Source: Pyrinomonadaceae bacterium
GTDB taxonomy: Bacteria > Acidobacteriota > Blastocatellia > Pyrinomonadales > Pyrinomonadaceae
Reading direction: 5' to 3'
Length of the DNA stretch: 64,000 nt
NCBI GenBank assembly: GCA_026129865.1
Contig: JAHCHG010000003.1
Coordinates: 372,001 to 436,000, forward strand
Shown here piece by piece: positions 1 to 8,147 of this stretch. The position numbers were made by a program, and so were the translations under genes. Below the pieces are notes generated by a model, which made no database searches, was not told the origin of the DNA, and was given only the letters and a program-made list of their open reading frames with translations. Position 1 is the first letter of the stretch; each line of letters begins with the position of its first letter.

Positions 1-1168
1 AATCGCCCTGAACCGGCAGATCGCCGTTTTGACCGAAGGTGACGATGATAAAATTGTTGTTCGTGCTGCGCCAAACGTACCAGGTACCGGTCGAAGGACG
101 CCACACAGCGATGTCGGTTTTGCCGTCCGCATCAAAGTCACCCTGTGCGATCTTGTCGGTCGAGACACCAAACTGCCTGATGTCATAAGAGCCGTTGGAA
201 CTCCGCAAAATATACCAAACCCCGGTCGAAGGGCGCCAAACCGCAATGTCCGATTTAAGATCGCCGTCATAATCTCCGACAACGGGAACATCGCCGGTCG
301 CGCCGAATTGAGTGATAAGGAAACCGCCGGTGCTTTTTAAGACGTACCAGGTTCCGGTCGACGGTCGCCAAACAGCGAAATCGCTGATGCCGTCGCCGTC
401 ATAATCCGCAGAAACGATCTTGTCTCCGGCGGCGCCGAACTGAACCGCCTGAAAATTTCCGTCCGAGCTGTTAAGCGAATACCAGGTTCCGGTCGAAGGT
501 CTGAAAACGGACAGATCGCTTGAAAGATCGCCGTCGAAATTTGCGATCGCGGAACCCGAAAGAGCAGTTTTTTGACCTGTGTAAATATAATCGCCCGAAG
601 TGTCGCCGTCGCTGTTCGCACCGTTCCCGGCAGCGTGAAAGCTGACTTTTCCGACGCGAAAAGCGGGTGCGGTCCATGTAAATGTCCAGGATTTCGTCCC
701 GAAAACGGTCGGCGTTACACCGTTTGACGTGTGCTGAATATATTCGCGGGTATTTCCACCGACAAGTCCGAAAGTAAGCTGAAGCGGTTCCGGATTTTGC
801 GTGGGAAATGAAAACATTCCCGCGCGCCTGCCTAAATTATCGATCGCTGTCATTTGGAAACCGTAAAGTACCGCATTTGCTTCATTCACTGTTACGGTTA
901 AAGGAATCTGCTGATTTGGCAGATAGTTAGCCGGAATTCCAGTGATTACGATTCCGCCTGTTCCGCTGTTGACCGGGAAATCTGCGTGGCATGTTGTGCA
1001 ATTTGCTTCGCCCGGTGCATTGGTATGCGAAGCGGTCGGACCTGCTACGGAGGCTCTTACCTTCTGCGTCTTTGGCGCGAATGTAAGATCAACGAAAACC
1101 GCTGAAAAAGTGGTTAGAACAATTATAAGCAGCTTGATTCGGACAAGTTTTGTTGAATAGTTAATCAT
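1..1168 (-). CDS. Exported Reeler-like (choice-of-anchor V type) protein with C-terminal FG-GAP/VCBS repeats, cut by window edge
   Basis: Read from the ATG at 1168, the frame stays open to position 1, so the C-terminus lies outside the window and about 389 residues are visible. The N-terminus has a basic start and a hydrophobic segment (about residues 9-30) that looks like a signal peptide or anchor. A CTTCH motif at residues 57-61 sits at the start of a beta-rich domain of the Reeler/choice-of-anchor type, which in this family carries one CxxCH. From about residue 225 there are at least four FG-GAP/VCBS repeats, each with an FDGD or YDGDG calcium-loop motif followed by VWRPSTGTWY. The family is secreted or surface-attached; the role is unknown. 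The CxxCH could bind c-type haem, but a single motif is weak evidence. The intergenic stretch to the divergent gene at 1354 must hold both promoters. Confidence 0.85.
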   Translation of the reverse strand, partial: MINYSTKLVRIKLLIIVLTTFSAVFVDLTFAPKTQKVRASVAGPTASHTNAPGEANCTTCHADFPVNSGTGGIVITGIPANYLPNQQIPLTVTVNEANAVLYGFQMTAIDNLGRRAGMFSFPTQNPEPLQLTFGLVGGNTREYIQHTSNGVTPTVFGTKSWTFTWTAPAFRVGKVSFHAAGNGANSDGDTSGDYIYTGQKTALSGSAIANFDGDLSSDLSVFRPSTGTWYSLNSSDGNFQAVQFGAAGDKIVSADYDGDGISDFAVWRPSTGTWYVLKSTGGFLITQFGATGDVPVVGDYDGDLKSDIAVWRPSTGVWYILRSSNGSYDIRQFGVSTDKIAQGDFDADGKTDIAVWRPSTGTWYVWRSTNNNFIIVTFGQNGDLPVQGD

Positions 1169-1353
1169 TTAGGAAACTCCAGAAATTCATTGACCGGGTT
1201 TTGACGGCGCGCGGCAGATAATAGTTTAAGAATATACGCAGTTTCTAAGATATTCTTTGAAAAATTGAACGTCAAATTTTTTCGGGAAACCATCGGCAGC
1301 TTAAGTATTATGGTAAAGTATTGAAAAACCAAAGCGAACGAGAACGGGAAGCA

Positions 1354-2355
1354 ATGATCAAATCGGATGCAGCGATTCAATTTCTTAAATGGACATTCTA
1401 TTGTTTTGGCGGTGTAGGTGTACTTTTTACCATTTTGCCGTTTTTGCGGTTTGAAAATTGGTGGATTCGGATCGGCGATTTTCCAAGGCTTCAGATCGCG
1501 GCTGTTTTGATCACTGCATCCATCGCGATCCTGGTTTTTTTTCGACCGGAAAAGTTTTATGAAGCCGGTTTTTTGTCGGTGCTTTTGGGCTGTGCGGTGT
1601 ATCAATTTTACTGCATTCTGCCGTACACGGCGGTTTATCCGAACAAGGTGAAACTCAGTGTTCAGCCGGAAGAAAGTAAAACTATTAAACTGCTTATTTC
1701 AAATGTTCAGCAGGACAACGATCAATATCAAAACTTACCCGAAATGATCCGCCGCACAGATCCCGACGTTATCTTACTTGCAGAACCGGATCAAAAATGG
1801 CTTTCCGAGGTTTCCGAGATCAAGGAAAACTATCCGTTTTATGTAGAAGTTCCGCTCGATAACGCCTACGGTATGGCGCTTTATTCGCGATTTGAACTGA
1901 TCGATCCGCAAATTAAGTTTTTGATCGAAAGCGACATTCCTTCGATCCACAGCGGAGTAAAGCTCGTGTCTGGCGATGTCATCAAACTATACTGTCTGCA
2001 CCCGCGACCGCCGTTTCCCACCGAATCAACCGATGCAACTGAACGCGATCTGGAACTTTTGGTCGTCGCGAAAGAGATCGCGAAACAATCCGATCCGGCG
2101 ATAACCGCAGGCGATCTGAATGACGTTGCGTGGTCGCGCACGACGAGCGAATATCTGCAGGTCAGCGGGATGCTCGACCCGAGAATGGGTCGCGGCATGT
2201 ACAACTCATTTCACGCAGATCACTGGCTGGTGAGATTTCCGCTCGACCACGTGTTTCATACATCGCATTTCAAACTGGTTGCAATCGAACGCCAACCATC
2301 GATCGGATCTGACCATTTTCCGATTTTGATCACGTTAGAGCTTTCATCGAAATGA
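1354..2355 (+). CDS. Membrane-anchored endonuclease/exonuclease/phosphatase (EEP) family protein
   Basis: A 333-residue protein. I place the start at the ATG at 1354; the frame is open back to a TTG at 1321, but that has no better ribosome site. Three hydrophobic segments in the first 100 residues predict an N-terminal membrane domain. The rest is an EEP (DNase I-like) fold with the expected signature pieces in order: an ISNVQ strand with Asn, LLAEPD with the metal-binding Glu, a LHPRPP His, the catalytic GDLND pair, and a C-terminal GSDHFP motif. All metal and catalytic positions look intact, so it should be an active phosphodiesterase or phosphatase. The layout is that of YafD-like proteins. 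Whether the substrate is nucleic acid, lipid or another phosphoester cannot be read from sequence. It converges on the kinase gene with only two bases between the stop codons and no visible terminator. Confidence 0.85.
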   Translation: MIKSDAAIQFLKWTFYCFGGVGVLFTILPFLRFENWWIRIGDFPRLQIAAVLITASIAILVFFRPEKFYEAGFLSVLLGCAVYQFYCILPYTAVYPNKVKLSVQPEESKTIKLLISNVQQDNDQYQNLPEMIRRTDPDVILLAEPDQKWLSEVSEIKENYPFYVEVPLDNAYGMALYSRFELIDPQIKFLIESDIPSIHSGVKLVSGDVIKLYCLHPRPPFPTESTDATERDLELLVVAKEIAKQSDPAITAGDLNDVAWSRTTSEYLQVSGMLDPRMGRGMYNSFHADHWLVRFPLDHVFHTSHFKLVAIERQPSIGSDHFPILITLELSSK

Positions 2356-2357
2356 AA

Positions 2358-3512
2358 CTAACGTCGAATCCAGCGTGTCAAAAGTTTCATCAATCGGGAT
2401 TCGCCGCTGCCGTTCTTTCTCCGGTCGAGTCGGGTCTCGGTTTTTTGAATTGTTTCAATTTCGTCGATCAGTTCGCGGGCAGATTGATACCGGTTATCTT
2501 TCGATTTTTCAAGGCATTTCAAGGCGACATTCAAAATATTTTGCGGAACTCGTTGGCTCACTTCGGATAATTTGTTGGGCGGTTCCTTCAAGATATGGTG
2601 GAGCGTTTCAATATTCGAGTCATTTAAGAACGGATGAACTCCGGTAAGCATTTCGTAAAACAGCACTCCCAAGCTCCAAAGATCGGTTCGCTCGTCAATA
2701 TTTTTATTTTCCGCCTGCTCCGGCGACATATATGCAACGGTTCCGATAATTAAACCGGGCGTTGTGATCAACGTAGAGTCAAAAAGACGATTGGAATGAT
2801 GTGAATTTTTGAGCGAATGCTTGATCTTAGCAAGTCCGAAATCGAGGATCTTAACTAAATTATTCTTTACGATGACAATGTTTTCCGGCTTAATGTCGCG
2901 ATGGATGATTCCGGCGTCGTGTGCAGCTTCGAGTGCGCCCGCAATTTGCGCGACGAACTGTAATGTCTGATGCAGGTCGATTGATTTGTTCTTTAAATAG
3001 TATCGAAGAGTCTTTCCAGGAAAGTATTCCATTGCCAGAAAGTAATACCCTTTGAAGGATCCGAACTCATATATATGAGCAATATTCGGATGCGTAATCG
3101 CAGAAGCTAGACGAGCTTCCTGACGGAACCGCAGCACTCGTTCATCGGAATCGCTTAATACAGCGGGCAGGATCTTCAATGCTACCCTCCGCCCGAGTCG
3201 TTTATCGTTTGCCTTAAAAACTGCGCCAACGCCGCCGCGACCGAGAAGTTGTTTGAGTTGGTAAAATCCAAAATCGGTGTTTCTAAGCAGAACTTCAAAT
3301 TCTTCGTCAAGCAGCTGCGCGCCGAGAGAGAATGCCGAATTGCTTAAGAAATCATCAGGACTGTCAGTTTCTTTAAGCAGTTTTGAAACCTCGTGCCGAA
3401 GACCGGAATCTTCTGCACAATTTTTCGCCAGATATTCGTTCCGCTGCCCGGAAGGTAGTTTCAGAGCCTCATTGAACAAATATTCAATCTTCTGCCATCG
3501 ATCGACTTGCAT
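2358..3512 (-). CDS. Serine/threonine protein kinase (Hanks type)
   Basis: A 384-residue cytoplasmic kinase. The glycine-rich loop is at about residues 91-96 (GRGGVG), the ATP-binding lysine is K113, the catalytic loop HRDIKPEN is at 204-211, DFG is at 224-226, and [10 protein letters not shown] marks the activation-segment end. All key residues are present, so it should be active. About 80 residues precede the kinase domain and are like the N-terminal helical segment commonly seen in acidobacterial and planctomycete kinases. There is no transmembrane or sensor domain after the kinase fold, unlike many larger relatives. It lies 99 bases downstream of the sigma-factor gene on the same strand, so the two are probably co-transcribed. 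Substrates are unknown; the paired sigma factor or a regulator of it is a natural candidate. Confidence 0.93.
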   Translation of the reverse strand: MQVDRWQKIEYLFNEALKLPSGQRNEYLAKNCAEDSGLRHEVSKLLKETDSPDDFLSNSAFSLGAQLLDEEFEVLLRNTDFGFYQLKQLLGRGGVGAVFKANDKRLGRRVALKILPAVLSDSDERVLRFRQEARLASAITHPNIAHIYEFGSFKGYYFLAMEYFPGKTLRYYLKNKSIDLHQTLQFVAQIAGALEAAHDAGIIHRDIKPENIVIVKNNLVKILDFGLAKIKHSLKNSHHSNRLFDSTLITTPGLIIGTVAYMSPEQAENKNIDERTDLWSLGVLFYEMLTGVHPFLNDSNIETLHHILKEPPNKLSEVSQRVPQNILNVALKCLEKSKDNRYQSARELIDEIETIQKTETRLDRRKNGSGESRLMKLLTRWIRR

Positions 3513-3611
3513 AAAACGAAATTAGAGCTTTAATGTCTTCTTACGACCGAAATTCGCGGAAAAACTATATCTGATAAGGGAAATAATTCTTATCGAGTTA
3601 AAGAAGTAAGA

Positions 3612-4223
3612 TTAAGAAGACATTGAAATTCGCCCGGAGACGTTTTTCGATCTGGAATATTGGCTGCCGCGAATCTCACTCTTTAACCAAGCTTTAGCAA
3701 GTCGCCAGTGAACTGCGATCGTTATCGGAGCCAGTCCTAAAACATCCGCAACCTCGTCGACCGTCATTCCGCCGAAAAATCGCATTTCAACAATCCGGCT
3801 TTTGAGCTTGTCAAACTTTGCCAACCTGTCGAGGGCGTCGTCCAGCGCAACAAGTTCCGCGTTTTTCTGAGGCGAAAGCAGGCTGATCTTTTCCAAAGAT
3901 ACGTGCTGAGACCTGCCGCCTCGCTTAGCGCAATTTTTATCACGTGCATGTTTCATCAGAATACGTCTCATTATTTGGCTGGAGAGCGCGAAGAAGTGCT
4001 CCCGATTCTGCCAGCTGACAGAATGTTGGTCGACCAGTTTAATGTACGCTTCGTGAACGAGTGCAGTAGTTTGAAGAGTGTGCTGTCCGTGTTCGCGCCT
4101 CATGTAATTGTGAGCAATTCTCCTAAGTTCTTGCTCGACAACAGGCATTAACTTTTCAAGCACTTGAGTTTCACCGCTATTCCAAGCGATCAAGAGGTCT
4201 GTAATACAGCTTTGTTGGGTCAT
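3612..4223 (-). CDS. ECF-type RNA polymerase sigma factor (kinase-associated group)
   Basis: A 203-residue protein. The first half (about 20-95) matches sigma region 2, with [13 protein letters not shown] and [10 protein letters not shown]. The second half (about 130-185) matches sigma region 4, with [21 protein letters not shown] as the start of the helix-turn-helix that reads the -35 element. This is the ECF-like group common in Acidobacteriota and Planctomycetes that is genetically linked to Ser/Thr kinases rather than to membrane anti-sigma factors. Here the kinase gene follows directly. There is no anti-sigma gene nearby, so control by phosphorylation is a reasonable inference but is not shown by the sequence. 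Confidence 0.92.
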   Translation of the reverse strand: MTQQSCITDLLIAWNSGETQVLEKLMPVVEQELRRIAHNYMRREHGQHTLQTTALVHEAYIKLVDQHSVSWQNREHFFALSSQIMRRILMKHARDKNCAKRGGRSQHVSLEKISLLSPQKNAELVALDDALDRLAKFDKLKSRIVEMRFFGGMTVDEVADVLGLAPITIAVHWRLAKAWLKSEIRGSQYSRSKNVSGRISMSS

Positions 4224-4518
4224 GAGTTCCCCCGTTTTTTCAAAATTTGAGATAGCCTCTTAATAAGAGCGTAAACTCTTTTAAGAGATGAGCCACTGTC
4301 TTCCGGATATTGATTACCGATCTAAAAAGTATTTCCGGATTCTATCGAATTCTTTACGAATAATCCACATATTTTTTGCGCTTTGTAAAGAAAATGGAGA
4401 GCCAAAATAATTGAACGAGCCAATTTTTTCTGCGCCAGGCTTTGGTTTTTTTATTCCAAACTCCATTTATAAATGACAAAAGATCGCAATACGTTTCATT
4501 TTTCAGAAAAGTCGACGT
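4224..4518. other. Non-coding stretch upstream of the sigma factor and of the leader region
   Basis: About 295 bases with no credible gene on either strand. It is rich in A/T tracts and must include the promoter of the minus-strand sigma-factor gene. On the plus strand, a TATAAA-like hexamer around 4466-4472 could be a -10 element for the structured leader that follows, but its -35 partner is poor. I see nothing else definite. Confidence 0.5.
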
Positions 4519-4602
4519 CGTTTATATAGGTTCCTACCGACTCGAGCCGGTCGTTGTCGCGGCAGGTCCCCGCATAAACGCTCTCGTTTGACCTTTTTTT
4601 TT
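4519..4602 (+). promoter_or_regulatory. Riboswitch-like or attenuator leader with competing stem and terminator
   Basis: Two mutually exclusive helices share the same bases. CGTTTAT at 4519-4525 is exactly complementary to ATAAACG at 4574-4580 and would close a domain of about 62 nt containing an internal ACCG/CGGT stem (4536-4539 with 4548-4551). The 3' strand of that closing stem overlaps the 5' strand of a second hairpin, AAACG (4576-4580) with CGTTT (4585-4589), extended by GGTC/GACC (4565-4568 with 4590-4593), which runs straight into nine T residues (4594-4602). That is the layout of a transcriptional riboswitch or attenuator upstream of the secreted protein at 4871. I cannot match the inner domain to a known class; a stand-alone small RNA is the alternative. 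Confidence 0.45.
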
Positions 4603-4870
4603 ACTGCGCAGGATAAAAAATCACAAATCGATATAGGTTTTTCGGAAAACTCGGACGTAAGGAGATGAACAATCATTAGAAATTGATTTACGATTTCGAA
4701 AATCAATACGTCCCTTTCGGACCCTTAATGACTGTTGCCGGAGAATTTTTTGGGAAGTTCGGTGCAGTTAATTTTACGATGAAAGGACAACAGCGGGAGC
4801 TTTTTTCCGGGTCGATTTCCGGCTTGCTCCCGCCATCACAATCCAGAAAAAAAATCGAGGAGATTTCACT
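4603..4870 (+). promoter_or_regulatory. Leader between terminator and start codon, with two inverted repeats
   Basis: The stretch leading into the gene at 4871 contains ATTGATTT (4682-4689) facing AAATCAAT (4700-4707), followed by a small GTCC/GGAC hairpin (4710-4722). Closer to the gene, GCGGGAGC (4793-4800) faces GCTCCCGC (4826-4833), an exact 8-bp stem with a 25-nt loop. The ribosome site is GAGGAGA at 4857-4863, eight bases before the ATG. These look like operator or mRNA-structure elements, but nothing in the sequence says what binds them. Short open frames here have no ribosome sites and no family resemblance. Confidence 0.4.
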
Positions 4871-7800
4871 ATGAGACGGCAAACTAGTTTTCTACTAACC
4901 GCGATGTTAGTAATGGTTTCACTTTGCGCGGCTGCTTTTGCGCAAGGTAAAGGTAATTTAATTCCGGTAAAAGATCCCGGACCGAGGGACGCAGATTTTG
5001 TGATCCCCAATTGTACGGCTCAACCAATAGATTTTGGTCAAACAGTCAATAATACTATTGCATCTACCGACTGCGTCGGAACGCGCGGTGCCACGCATCG
5101 TGCCGATGAATATACGTTCACCGGCACAGCCGGTCAGCAAATCGTCGTTTCAATCGTTTCCGATAACACGAATAATCCCGGCGGTTCAACGATCGACACT
5201 TACCTCATCTTAAGGAGTTCGAACGGAAGCGTAATCGCATTTGACGACGACGGCGGAACTAATGGCGGACAGGGATTTCCGACAGTAACAAATTCACGGA
5301 TTCCGGCAATCACCGGATTCTTTACGCTGCCGAGCGATGATACATATTCGATCGAAGCTACGACATTCAGCGGCGGGGACTTCGGCGCTTATTCGTTAAC
5401 GCTGATCGATGGCGGACGTGATAGATGCGCGGCAACCATGATCAACTACAGCCTGCCGCCGGTTACCCACAGCGGACAGCTTTTAACCTCCGATTGCGTA
5501 TCGCGCGGGCAGTTTTACACTGACCGTTATGCATTTGAAGGCGTAGCGGGACAAAACGTTACGATCGATCTGAGCTCGCTTCAGTTTGACGCGTATCTAA
5601 TTTTGCGCGATCAGGCACAAAATATTCTTCGCGAAAATAACGATGGCGGCGGCGGCACAAATTCGAGAATTACCTTTACGCTGCCGACAACAGGCTTATA
5701 TTTCATCGACGCGACCACTAATCTGGAAAACCAGATCGGCAGCTATTCAATGGTTATGTCGCTCAACCTTCCAAGCGCGACGATCCCGGTTTCAGTTCCG
5801 ACCGTGAGCGGAACAGTCGGTGGTCAGGTCACCGTGCCGGTTACGGTGGGCGCATTGCCGACGGGAACCGGAGCTAATGCAGTAAGAAGTTTCCAGTTTG
5901 TATTAAACTACAATCCTGCGGTCCTCAGACCGGTAAACAACTTCTCCGACGGCGCCGATCTCGGTATTAATCAGACCGGAACTCTGAGTGCGCCGTTTGC
6001 TTGTGACACAAATCCGCAGGCTTCGACGCCGGTACCGAATCCGGGTGCTATCACCGTTGGATGTTTTGGTAACGGAACGCCCATTTCCGGCTCAGGTACG
6101 TTGATCAATTTGGTCTTCGATGTGATCGGAAACGGCGGAACCAGCTCGCCGATAATTCTCAATCCGTTTATGTTTAATGAAGGAAATCCGATTTCGTATG
6201 TCTTCACGGCATCGGGCGGCGTTATCGTCAATCAATACAGAATGACGGGTAACGTTTATTATTACTTCGGAACGATCAACGGCGAACAGAAACCGATCGC
6301 TGCAGCACAGGTTACTGCCGCAGGTAATCCGGTCGTTCAAAGCGATTCCAATGTACGCGGAGCCTATCCGTTAGAAGGATTGAGCGGATCGGGTTATTCC
6401 GTTCTGACGCGAAAGAACGGTGATATTCCAGCACGCGGAGCGACCACGGGGTTACCCGGACAGACTGCACCGCCGCTTTCAGCATTTGATGCACAGCTTG
6501 CGAATGCGTTTTCTGTTGGAAACACGACGTTGACATTAAATCAGCAGCGCGCTGCGGATGTAAGCGGTAATGGTATTGTTACTTCTTACGATGCGGCTCT
6601 GATCCTCCAATACAACAACCCGCCGCAGGCTGTAATACCTGGAAACCGTACGGGTCAGTGGAAGTTTGTTAACCCGAACGGGACGTACGATGCGGCTCGC
6701 ATTTACACGACGGCTGAAGTTCAGAGCAATCTGACAAACCAGAATTGGATCGGAATTCTTCTCGGAGATGTATCCGGAAACTGGACACAGCCTTGTCTTC
6801 CGCCGGCGATCTGCACGACAACTCCTTTGACAGAGGCTGATTTCGACGCAGTATCCGTCGATATTCCGGAACTTACCTCGCCTGCTAATACAATCGTGGA
6901 AATCCCGATCATAGTTGGCGACGTAACCAATCGAGGAGCCGTTTCTTTCGACTTCGCGTTACTCTACAATCCGGACGTGCTGCGACCGGCAACGACATCG
7001 CCCGTCATTCAAATGGGAACGATGAGCCAGGGGTACACGCTTGCTTATAACACCCCCGAGCCGGGTAAATTCCGGGTTGGAGCGTTTGGTTTAAATCCGT
7101 TGACCAGTTTTGGTACGCTTCTGAAGATCAGATTCGAAGTGATCGGCAGTCCGGGCGCAAACACCGAACTTCGTTGGGAAAACTTCTTCTTTAACGAAGG
7201 CGATCCGGCGACGACAAATACTGATGGCACATTCCTTGTTGCCGGACGGACGAAGTTTGACTTTGACGGCGACGGCAAAGCGGACAATACAGTTTTCCGT
7301 CCTTCCGAAGGAAACTGGTACATGATGAATTCCACAAATGGATTCTCGGTTACAAACTGGGGACTGTCTAACGATCTGCTCGCTCCTGCCGATTTCGACG
7401 GCGACGGACGGACAGATGTAGTGGTAGTTCGTCAAAACACCTGGTACATTCTTCGCAGCAACGGCGGATTTGTCACGGAAGATTTCGGTCTTGCCGGCGA
7501 CATCCCGATGTCGGGTGACTGGGATGGCGACGGTAAGGCGGAAGTAGCGGTATACCGACCCTCAAGCGGAAGCGAACAGGGAACGTTTTATTATCGCGGA
7601 ACCAGCAACAATCCTTCGCGTTCGATCACTTTCGTTCGCTGGGGCTCACAAGGCGACATTCCGGTTAGCGGAGATTTTGACGGCGACGGCAAACTCGATG
7701 CGGCTGTCTTTAGACCTTCGAACCGCGTTTGGTACATACTCCGGTCGTCGGATAATCAGCTGAACACGATACATTTTGGTCTTTCGACCGACAAACTTGT

Positions 7801-8074
7801 TCCTGCTGATTATGACGGAGACGGAATCACCGATGTCGCAGTTTACCGCGACGGCGTTTGGTACATAATGAAAAGCGCCAGCGGATTTGAAGTGGCTAAT
7901 TTCGGATTAGCCGGCGATGTTCCGACACCTGCGGATTATGACGGCGACGGTAAAGTCGATGTGGCAGTCTTCCGCAGCGGAACCTGGCATATGCTTGGAA
8001 CCGCAAGCGGTTACAAGGCAATGCAATTCGGAGTGGGAGCCGATAAACCGGTACCTGCAGCTTACTTGCCCTAA
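4871..8074 (+). CDS. Secreted multidomain protein: PPC, cohesin, dockerin-like and FG-GAP/VCBS repeats
   Basis: A 1067-residue exported protein with a clear signal peptide (basic start, hydrophobic core, AFAQ cleavage region near residue 25). In order it carries two pre-peptidase C-terminal (PPC) type beta domains (about 50-155 and 175-290, each with a DAYLILR or DTYLILR strand), a cohesin-like domain (about 297-440, with FQFVLNYNPAVLRP), a small carboxypeptidase-regulatory-like segment (about 442-505), a dockerin-like calcium-binding region (about 540-640, with ADVSGNG and GDVSGNW), a second cohesin-like domain (about 655-775, FDFALLYNPDVLRP), and six or seven FG-GAP/VCBS repeats to the end, with repeated DFDGDG/DYDGDG loops. 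No catalytic domain is visible. It is probably an extracellular scaffold or adhesive protein. The presence of both cohesin and dockerin-like modules in one chain suggests self-assembly, which is inference. Confidence 0.88.
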   Translation: MRRQTSFLLTAMLVMVSLCAAAFAQGKGNLIPVKDPGPRDADFVIPNCTAQPIDFGQTVNNTIASTDCVGTRGATHRADEYTFTGTAGQQIVVSIVSDNTNNPGGSTIDTYLILRSSNGSVIAFDDDGGTNGGQGFPTVTNSRIPAITGFFTLPSDDTYSIEATTFSGGDFGAYSLTLIDGGRDRCAATMINYSLPPVTHSGQLLTSDCVSRGQFYTDRYAFEGVAGQNVTIDLSSLQFDAYLILRDQAQNILRENNDGGGGTNSRITFTLPTTGLYFIDATTNLENQIGSYSMVMSLNLPSATIPVSVPTVSGTVGGQVTVPVTVGALPTGTGANAVRSFQFVLNYNPAVLRPVNNFSDGADLGINQTGTLSAPFACDTNPQASTPVPNPGAITVGCFGNGTPISGSGTLINLVFDVIGNGGTSSPIILNPFMFNEGNPISYVFTASGGVIVNQYRMTGNVYYYFGTINGEQKPIAAAQVTAAGNPVVQSDSNVRGAYPLEGLSGSGYSVLTRKNGDIPARGATTGLPGQTAPPLSAFDAQLANAFSVGNTTLTLNQQRAADVSGNGIVTSYDAALILQYNNPPQAVIPGNRTGQWKFVNPNGTYDAARIYTTAEVQSNLTNQNWIGILLGDVSGNWTQPCLPPAICTTTPLTEADFDAVSVDIPELTSPANTIVEIPIIVGDVTNRGAVSFDFALLYNPDVLRPATTSPVIQMGTMSQGYTLAYNTPEPGKFRVGAFGLNPLTSFGTLLKIRFEVIGSPGANTELRWENFFFNEGDPATTNTDGTFLVAGRTKFDFDGDGKADNTVFRPSEGNWYMMNSTNGFSVTNWGLSNDLLAPADFDGDGRTDVVVVRQNTWYILRSNGGFVTEDFGLAGDIPMSGDWDGDGKAEVAVYRPSSGSEQGTFYYRGTSNNPSRSITFVRWGSQGDIPVSGDFDGDGKLDAAVFRPSNRVWYILRSSDNQLNTIHFGLSTDKLVPADYDGDGITDVAVYRDGVWYIMKSASGFEVANFGLAGDVPTPADYDGDGKVDVAVFRSGTWHMLGTASGYKAMQFGVGADKPVPAAYLP

Positions 8075-8107
8075 GTAACGGTACCAGGGAATAAACCCTC
8101 CTTACTT

Positions 8108-8145
8108 GTGCGGTGTGCCGAAAAGGCACATCGCACTTTTTTTTT
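8108..8145 (+). terminator. Rho-independent terminator of the cohesin/VCBS gene
   Basis: GTGCGGTGTGCC (8108-8119) pairs with GGCACATCGCAC (8125-8136) with one mismatch and a 5-nt loop, followed by nine T residues. The T-run side shows it serves the plus strand. The facing ppk1 gene ends three bases beyond it. Confidence 0.92.
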
Positions 8146-8147
8146 AT

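Noticed and set aside
1321..1353. Upstream TTG start for the EEP protein
   Set aside because: No ribosome site is visible, and the ATG at 1354 gives a normal N-terminus.
7226..7243. TGGCAC-like sigma-54 match inside the VCBS gene
   Set aside because: The -12 element is imperfect (TTGT), and it lies within coding sequence with no gene start after it.
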